From the NCBI GenBank assembly GCA_031422555.1, contig JANPLZ010000138.1, positions 1 to 19,560 on the forward strand: 19,560 nucleotides of DNA, written 5' to 3'. Numbering within the stretch: position 1 is the first letter of the stretch; each line of letters begins with the position of its first letter. This document shows, piece after piece, positions 14,679 to 19,560 of this stretch. A program made the translations under genes and the position numbers. Below the pieces are notes generated by a model. The model made no database searches and was not told the origin of the DNA. It saw nothing but the letters and a program-made list of their open reading frames with translations. Source of the DNA: JANNAT01 sp031422555. GTDB lineage: Bacteria > Pseudomonadota > Alphaproteobacteria > Rhodobacterales > Rhodobacteraceae.

Positions 14679-15749
14679 TTAGCGGTTCTTCAATCACACC
14701 TTGACGGTGTAGTTCCACGGCAGCAGGGCGTCGATCTGGCTTTGTCTGTGGCCGTTGACGATGGCAGTGGGTGTTTCGGTCAGATAGGCATGGGGCTCGA
14801 TGGCGTTGAGTTTGCAGGTCTCAACCAGCGACGCGATGGTGGCCCAGTTTGCGGCCCCGGCATCGTGACCGACGAAGAGTGTATTTTTGCGGCTCAGGGC
14901 GATGGGGCGGATAGTTCGCTCGACCGTGTTGTTGTCCATCTCGACCCGGCCATCTGCGAGGAAGAGGCAAAGGCCAATCCAGTATTTCGCGATGTATTTC
15001 AACGCTTCTCCCAAGGGAAACTTGGCAGAGACGCGGGCGCGGTGGTGGGTGAACCAAGTCTCGAAGGCGGCGATCTTCGGCGCGGACTGGTCTTGGCGGA
15101 TGGCCAGGCGGACCTCAGGCGACAAACTCCTGATCTCGGCTTCGATCTTGTAGAACTCGGCGATGCGCTTCAGCCCGTCCTCGGCGATAGGGGCGGTGCT
15201 GTTGCGGGCGACTTCAAAGAGTTTGCGTCGGGCATGAGCCCAGCAATAGGCAAGCTGGATGGCAGGGCCAACCCGGTCGGGTTGGATCAGACGGTTATAT
15301 CCGGCATAGCCGTCAACTTGCAGAATGCCCGCGAAGCCTTGCAGGATATCATCGGCACATTGCCCGCTGCGCCCCGGCGCGTAGGTGAAAGCCACGCCCG
15401 GCGGGGCGGTCCCATTCCAGGGCCGGTCATCACGGGCGAGCGCCCAAAAGTATCCGGTTTTGGTCTTTCCCGCCTTCGGATCGAGCACTGGGGCGCGAGT
15501 TTCGTCCATGAACAGCTTGCTGGATCGCTTTAGGTCGGCAATCAGGGCATTGAACACTGGCTTCAACTCATAGGCCGCCTTGCCAACCCAAGCGGCGAGA
15601 GTTGATCGGTCCAGATCGATGCCTTGGCGGCTGTAGATTTGCGCTTGGCGGTAGAGCGGCAAATGGTCAGAGTATTTGGATACTAGCACATGCGCCACAG
15701 TTGCCTCGGTCGGCATGCCGCCGGGGATCAGGCGCGCCGGTGCAGGAGC
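14679..15749 (-). mobile_element. IS66-family element, remnant
   Basis: Recognisable IS66 sequence runs from the 3' side of the transposase gene to about 15749, where similarity stops inside the coding region. On the thiQ side GTTAGCGG (14679-14686), just beyond the transposase stop, resembles an IS66 GTAAGCG-type terminal repeat with one change, so this end may be intact; this is uncertain. The other end, and the tnpA and tnpB genes, are missing. Confidence 0.65.
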
Positions 15750-15794
15750 GTTACGAGCTGAACTTTCCGAAATCCGAACACTCTGATGAAGCAC
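14694..15794 (-). pseudogene. tnpC: IS66 transposase TnpC, 5'-truncated
   Basis: The open frame gives 366 residues against roughly 500-plus for full IS66 TnpC. Family sequence begins at APAPARLIPGG (about 15749); the 15 residues before it are unrelated, so the N-terminal zinc-binding and leader region is gone. The catalytic core is intact in sequence: MDETRAP (first Asp), QVDGYAGYNRL (second Asp), CWAHARRKLFE, and NNTVERTIRPIALSRKN (Glu). The C terminus matches family ends. No ribosome site or family start is visible, so I treat it as a broken gene. It points toward thiQ and lies 58 bases past its stop. Confidence 0.88.
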
Positions 15795-15846
15795 CCGGCA
15801 TCTGAACAGCTGGCCGCCATTCCGGGCAGGCCTTTGAGCGGGTATT

Positions 15847-15871
15847 TTTTATGCATTATTTATGCATAAAA
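15847..15871. repeat. AT-rich perfect inverted repeat, possible operator
   Basis: TTTTATGCA (15847-15855) and TGCATAAAA (15863-15871) are exact reverse complements around 7 bases. A lone third copy of TTTTATGCA overlaps the fic stop codon (15918-15926). The inner ATGCA/TGCAT half-sites match those of the palindrome upstream of the fic gene. A binding site for the same regulator is inferred. Confidence 0.55.
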
Positions 15872-15881
15872 GGCATTCCCG

Positions 15882-15910
15882 AAAAAAATACAAAGACAAC
15901 AATCTGTTGT
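15882..15910 (-). terminator. Weak candidate terminator of the fic gene
   Basis: On the minus strand, ten bases after the fic stop, a 6-bp hairpin (ACAACA 15896-15901 with TGTTGT 15905-15910) is followed seven bases later by a run of seven T. The stem is AU-rich, so termination may be poor. Confidence 0.35.
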
Positions 15911-15919
15911 GCGACCTTT

Positions 15920-17245
15920 TTATGCAGCGCCCCCACGTTGAAGGAATCTTTCGACCAGAGCCGGATCGATGCCGTAGGCTAGGCAGTTCATGCTGTTGAT
16001 CGAGATGATGATGTCCACAAAGGAGGTCACGATGATCTCCTGATCCTCGGGCTCCAGATCGGCAAAAGCCTCGGCCGCAAATCCTTGCGGGGTCATGGTT
16101 GGGTCCGCTATGGCGCGGGCAAGATACTCTGCCACCGCCTCGTCAAGGCGCCGGCGCATGCGGATCTCGATCGACCGCGGAACGCGTTTGGTGGCAGCCG
16201 CCACGATGTAGGAGGGCGCCGTCAGCGCGTAGCCCTCCGAGATGGCCTTGCTGAGATAGCCGGTGTCGCCAAGCTCATACCAGGTGGTCATTCCGATCCC
16301 GTATTCCGCGCGACCCACCCCGATGAAGGAAATCGGGGGCAGGCCGGCCTTCAAAAGCGGCAGGTTGCTCAGTAGCCGGCCGGTGCGCTTGTTGCCGTCG
16401 ATGAAGGGCTGCAGATAGGCCACACCCATCAGGAGCGCGAATGAAGCCTCGAACGGATCCGCGGTTTGCGAGGCCTTCCAGCACAGCGCCGCAAGCCCTA
16501 TGGACAGCTCAGCATGATCTGAGGAGGGCACATAGGAGCTGGTGGTGATCGAGACCGGATCACGGCGCACCGCGCCGAGATTGTTCTGACGCACCAGAGT
16601 CCGCATCAACATCGCATGCAGGCGCATCACCGTTTCAGCGGTGATCTCCACGGTCGCGATATTGTCAATGACCCAGCTGATGGCCTGCTTGTGGTTGAGG
16701 ATCATCTGAACCTCGACCTCGGATTTCCCGCCGGCCACTTCGGCATATTTGATCAGCGCCTCCGTTTCGGGAAGCGAGTAGGTATTTCCCTCAAGCGCCG
16801 AGGATGCCCATGACATCTCGATCAGGAAACGCTCGGCGATCTCCCGGGTATAGGTAGAGGGGTCCAGATCCAGCGCGCCCTGCCCCACCGACCCCGCCAT
16901 CAGCGCGCGCGCCTCCGGGGCAAGCCAGGGTTGGTTGGCCGGATCATAGGCCTGAAAGCGCATGGCGTCATAATGCACCGGCCGCCGCAGATGCCCGGGC
17001 ACCGAGAACCACCGCGCCTCCGGGGTCAGCGTGAAGGCCGCGTCGCGGGTGGTTCCGGATTTCTCCACCAGCCCGCTGGCGGCAAGCTTTGAGAGCGCCC
17101 GCGATATCGAGGATTGGCTGGAGGCCGAAAGCGACAATGCTGAGATGATCTTTGTCTGCGACATGCCCGCGCCACGGCGTGCAAGCACGTCATAAATCTG
17201 CTTTTCGATGCCCTGAAGATCGGGAACGAGGAGGACGGGATGCAT
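15920..17245 (-). CDS. Winged-helix/Fic-domain protein with Gln in place of the catalytic His
   Basis: A 441-residue protein. Residues 10-80 look like a winged-helix DNA-binding domain (SQTKIISALSLSASSQSSISRALSKL). A Fic domain follows, with the class II inhibitory motif SSALEGN (148-154) and the Fic core QPFIDGNKRTGR (279-290). Active Fic enzymes have His at the first position of this core (HPFxxGNxxR) for AMP transfer; here it is Gln279, while the phosphate-binding GN and both Arg remain. I recall other Fic-annotated proteins with the same Gln. AMP transfer is therefore doubtful, and a nucleotide-sensing regulator is an alternative. The ATG at 17245 follows AAAGGA and begins family-like sequence; the frame extends to 17425 through the promoter palindrome and is not used. 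The gene stands alone between two IS remnants. Confidence 0.85.
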   Translation of the reverse strand: MHPVLLVPDLQGIEKQIYDVLARRGAGMSQTKIISALSLSASSQSSISRALSKLAASGLVEKSGTTRDAAFTLTPEARWFSVPGHLRRPVHYDAMRFQAYDPANQPWLAPEARALMAGSVGQGALDLDPSTYTREIAERFLIEMSWASSALEGNTYSLPETEALIKYAEVAGGKSEVEVQMILNHKQAISWVIDNIATVEITAETVMRLHAMLMRTLVRQNNLGAVRRDPVSITTSSYVPSSDHAELSIGLAALCWKASQTADPFEASFALLMGVAYLQPFIDGNKRTGRLLSNLPLLKAGLPPISFIGVGRAEYGIGMTTWYELGDTGYLSKAISEGYALTAPSYIVAAATKRVPRSIEIRMRRRLDEAVAEYLARAIADPTMTPQGFAAEAFADLEPEDQEIIVTSFVDIIISINSMNCLAYGIDPALVERFLQRGGAA

Positions 17246-17266
17246 GGCGATTCCTTTCAGTTCAGA

Positions 17267-17287
17267 TTCATGCAAGCTATGCATGAA
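17267..17287. promoter_or_regulatory. Palindromic operator upstream of the fic gene
   Basis: TTCATGCA (17267-17274) and TGCATGAA (17280-17287) are perfect reverse complements around AGCTA. The site ends 22 bases upstream of the fic ATG, where the promoter should be. Since the protein has an N-terminal winged helix, self-regulation through this site is likely but inferred. Confidence 0.65.
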
Positions 17288-17518
17288 AAATGAATGAAAT
17301 GGAAGAGGTTCTGTATTCGACCCTGCAAATCGGGCCGAGTTGCGGAGGCGCCGCTGCGGAAATGAGGGAGTGCTGTGTGATGATGACTTTCTCGAAAGTC
17401 GAAACCTCGGATGGAGCGCCGGCATAATGTATGATCAGCAGTATGGAGTATCTATTCCGCATTGTTGAGGGTTCTGTCGCAAATTTTGTTGGAGTTTGAG
17501 TGCGGGTGACACCTTGCC
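17288..17518. other. Non-coding gap between fic promoter and ISL3 end
   Basis: No convincing gene. A 7-bp inverted repeat with a two-base centre, GACTTTC-TC-GAAAGTC, lies at 17385-17400. GGGTTCTGTCGCAAA (17469-17483) resembles the tip of the ISL3 repeat 57 bases on, and also IS6-type ends, so it may be the relic of another element end. Confidence 0.4.
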
Positions 17519-17549
17519 CTAAAATGGGTTCTGCTGCGTTTTCGGTGCA
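17519..17549 (+). repeat. Left terminal inverted repeat of the ISL3 element
   Basis: The first 22 bases (17519-17540) are an exact reverse complement of 19412-19433, and the next nine match at seven positions, giving 29 of 31. The core is GGGTTCTGCTGCG. Confidence 0.85.
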
Positions 17550-17702
17550 AATTCTGTGCCGTTGAAGGCTTGAGTGCAACGCGCCATTTTGCAGGATGGA
17601 ATAGTTTTCAAGCTGTGCGCCAGCCCGAGGATTGAAAATCCATCGTGTTGAGCAAAATGGATCAGGCTTGACAGTTTTGCTGAGTGGAAAAGACAGTGCC
17701 TG

Positions 17703-19209
17703 TTGTCCCTCTTGAGAGACGCGATCAACCTCCTGCCATAGCAGTTATCCCCGGCCCCTTGTGGATCTGCCTGCTCATGGGAGCCCGGTTACGGTGGTCG
17801 TGACGGTCACACGCTGGCGGTGCCAAAACGCACCATGTTCGCAGCGAATTTTTGCCGGGACCGACCCCTTGCTGGCCACCCCTTACGCGCTGCAAACCAG
17901 TCGAATGAGAACTATTACCCGTCTGTTTGGCCATGGCGTAGGTGGGAGGCCGTCAGAACCGATCATGGCTCGCTTGGGAATGCCGATCTGCCATACTTCT
18001 ATCCTTCGCCAACTCAAGGCAAACGCGCCGAAGGTGCAGGATCGTCCTCACGTGCGGATCGTAGGCATTGATGAATGGGCGAGGCGGAAGGGAACGACTT
18101 ACGGGACGGTTATCGTTGATCTGGAAAGACGTGAAGTGGTGGATCTTCTCCCAGACCGCGCAACTGCATAGGTGGCAAAACGGTTCAGCGATCACCCAGA
18201 AATCGAATATATCAGCCGGGATCGCGCCGGTGTCTATGCGGATGGTGCCCGGCAAGGTGCTCCGCAGGCGCGTCAAGGGGCTGATCGTTGCTATTTGTTG
18301 ATGAATTTTAGGGAAACTGTGGCACGTGAGATGAACGGGATCGGCCCACCGATCAGAGAAAACAGCTCAGTTGGCGAAGATCACGAGTATCAAGAACAGG
18401 GCTACGCAGCACGTGAACAGATGGTAGCATTGACCCGGCGTGCAAACCGTCAGGCAGTTTTTGGCGAAATCAGAGCGCTGTATGATGCCGGGAAGACGGT
18501 CAGGGAGATTTCTGGGCAACTTGGTCTTGGGCGTCGCCGGGTTGAGCGATGGGTCCGCCGTATTGCACCACCGGAGCGGAACATCATGGACCCGAAGCCC
18601 TGCACACCCGCTGGCTTTGGGGCCTTTCTTGAGCGTCGACGAGCGGAGGGTATTACTAATGGCCGACAATTGTTTGGCGAGATTGTCGCGCGCGGCTACA
18701 CTGGGTCTTATAGCCATCTCGCGCGGTTTCTCTCGCCTCGCACAGATGCCGGTGTCATCATCAAGAAAATTGCGGGTTTAGTGCCACATCAGGCCCGTGA
18801 TCCTGCGTCAGGGCGGCTGATCTCGGCGCTAACCGCGGCAGCATTGTGCATCAAGCCGCGCAATCAGATGTTAGATCGCCAGAAGGGCAATCTGGCGGCG
18901 CTGAAAACCGCTTCTGCCACCTTTGCATCAATGCGGCGGTTAGCCATGCGCTTTCGCGGCATTCTTCGCGGCGGCGATTCCTCCAAACTGGATCCTTGGT
19001 TGCAAGATGCTGATGCGCGTGGGATCTACGGGATGCGGCGGTTCGGGCGAGCCTTGCGGCTTGATATTGATGCCTTTCTCAACGCTATTGACGAACGTTG
19101 GAGTAATGGTCACGTCGAGGGCCAAATCAACCGACTGACGATGTTGAAACGAGGCATGTATGGCCGAGCCAGCCTTCCTATCCCGCGCGCCCGCATGATG
19201 CCACTGTAA
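17703..19209 (+). pseudogene. tnpA: ISL3 transposase, inactivated
   Basis: Pieces of an ISL3 transposase lie in order but are broken. LSLLRDAINLLP (17703-17738) looks like the N terminus, then the frame stops (TAG 17739). About 20 bases later a different frame resumes with VDLPAHGSPV (17761), so the expected CPxC zinc-finger part is missing. This frame runs through WRCQNAPCSQRIF and GIDEWARRKG (first catalytic Asp) to an amber stop at 18169-18171. The same frame continues with ISRDRAGVYADGARQ (second Asp), a helix-turn-helix REISGQLGLGRRRVERWVR, ALCIKPRNQM, MRRLAMRFRGILRGG and WSNGHVEGQINRL (Glu), ending normally at 19209. All parts of the catalytic triad survive, so decay is fairly recent. 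Confidence 0.85.
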
Positions 19210-19402
19210 GTGGATGGCCCCAAAAGTTGGATTGCTCCTCAAAGGTGTCGGTTCATAATGTGACCGTGCAACGCCGTCGGATGGGCTATAGTTTCCGGCT
19301 TCACAATTTCTGGCGATCCATAGATTTGACCCTATTCGCCAGAATTCTGACCAATTAGTAGCGTAGAACTCAAGTCGCCTGGACCCTCCAATGGTATCAA
19401 CC

Positions 19403-19433
19403 TGCATCGAGAACGCAGCAGAACCCATTTTAG
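19403..19433 (-). repeat. Right terminal inverted repeat of the ISL3 element
   Basis: This is the partner of 17519-17549, with 29 of 31 matches. It lies 193 bases beyond the transposase stop; the stretch 19210-19402 between them shows no gene that I can support. Confidence 0.85.
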
Positions 19434-19560
19434 CGCACCGGGGCAATCAACCGTTTCTAAATGGCGGCTACGGGTTGGAATTTCTTCGGCGATAAGTGCG
19501 TTGTCCCCATAGCATAGCGCCAAATTACCGTTGTCATCTGAGTTTAGCTTTTTCCAGCAG
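19434..19560 (-). other. Right flank, possible partial reading frame
   Basis: From the window edge leftward on the minus strand one frame is open, reading for example DDNGNLALCYGDNALIAEE, and runs up to the ISL3 repeat. It might be the cut end of a gene interrupted by the insertion. I do not recognise it, and 42 codons is short enough to be chance. Confidence 0.2.

Larger units (their letters stand above)
17519..19433 (+). mobile_element. ISL3-family insertion sequence, decayed
   Basis: About 1.9 kb bounded by long inverted repeats and containing a broken ISL3 transposase gene. The 8 bases flanking the repeats differ on the two sides (ACCTTGCC left, CGCACCGG right), so no target duplication is seen. 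The 150 bases between the left repeat and the transposase hold no gene that I trust; a TTGACA at 17668-17673 may be a promoter box. Confidence 0.8.

Noticed and set aside
14742..15533. 263-residue plus-strand frame opposite the IS66 transposase
   Set aside because: The minus strand carries the full IS66 catalytic core; the opposite frame has no recognisable family.
15847..15871. Reading the AT-rich palindrome as a terminator
   Set aside because: The stem is almost all A-T, so it would be too weak; it fits a DNA-binding site better.
17519..17728. 69-residue minus-strand frame inside the left part of the ISL3 element
   Set aside because: It begins and ends in the terminal repeat and the antisense of the transposase N terminus, with no family or ribosome site.
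18940..19446. 168-residue minus-strand frame at the right end of the ISL3 element
   Set aside because: It is antisense to the conserved transposase C terminus and crosses the terminal repeat.
1..19560. CRISPR array, tRNA, rRNA, toxin-antitoxin pair or phage genes
   Set aside because: No regularly spaced repeats, tRNA-like cloverleaf or rRNA stretches were seen. The Fic protein has no small antitoxin partner next to it; its inhibitory motif is internal.

Overview
The window looks like a chromosomal stretch from a Rhodobacterales-type alphaproteobacterium. I infer this from the high G+C, GC-rich third positions, tightly overlapping gene starts and stops, and the character of the chorismate synthase, the ThiBPQ transporter and the IS66/ISL3 transposases. 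No rRNA, tRNA or CRISPR array was recognised.

Region 1 (13-8473) is a catabolic cluster around one MarR-type regulator. Four minus-strand genes are chained by 4-bp ATGA overlaps: a FAD subunit and a fused 2x[2Fe-2S]/molybdopterin subunit of a xanthine-dehydrogenase-family hydroxylase, a 6-hydroxynicotinate-reductase homolog, and a UPF0280 (ApbE-like) protein. Diverging from them are marR and a trimethylamine-dehydrogenase/N-methylproline-demethylase-like flavoenzyme. Together they suggest hydroxylation, then reduction, of an N-heteroaromatic ring, possibly with N-demethylation. The substrate is not proven, and no ring-opening hydrolase lies in the window.

Region 2 (8484-11027) holds aroC (chorismate synthase) and a Tat-exported DUF3179 protein, both on the minus strand. 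Region 3 (11159-14663) is a thiamine uptake operon: a TPP riboswitch with a readable ribosome-binding-site sequestering switch, then thiB, thiP and thiQ with overlapping frames and a strong Rho-independent terminator.

Region 4 (about 14679-19560) is accessory DNA. It contains a 5'-truncated IS66 transposase, a winged-helix/Fic protein whose catalytic His is Gln and which has a perfect palindrome upstream, and a decayed ISL3-family element bounded by 31-bp inverted repeats. A second palindrome with related half-sites lies downstream of the Fic gene. The right-hand 127 bases beyond the ISL3 end hold no gene that I recognise.
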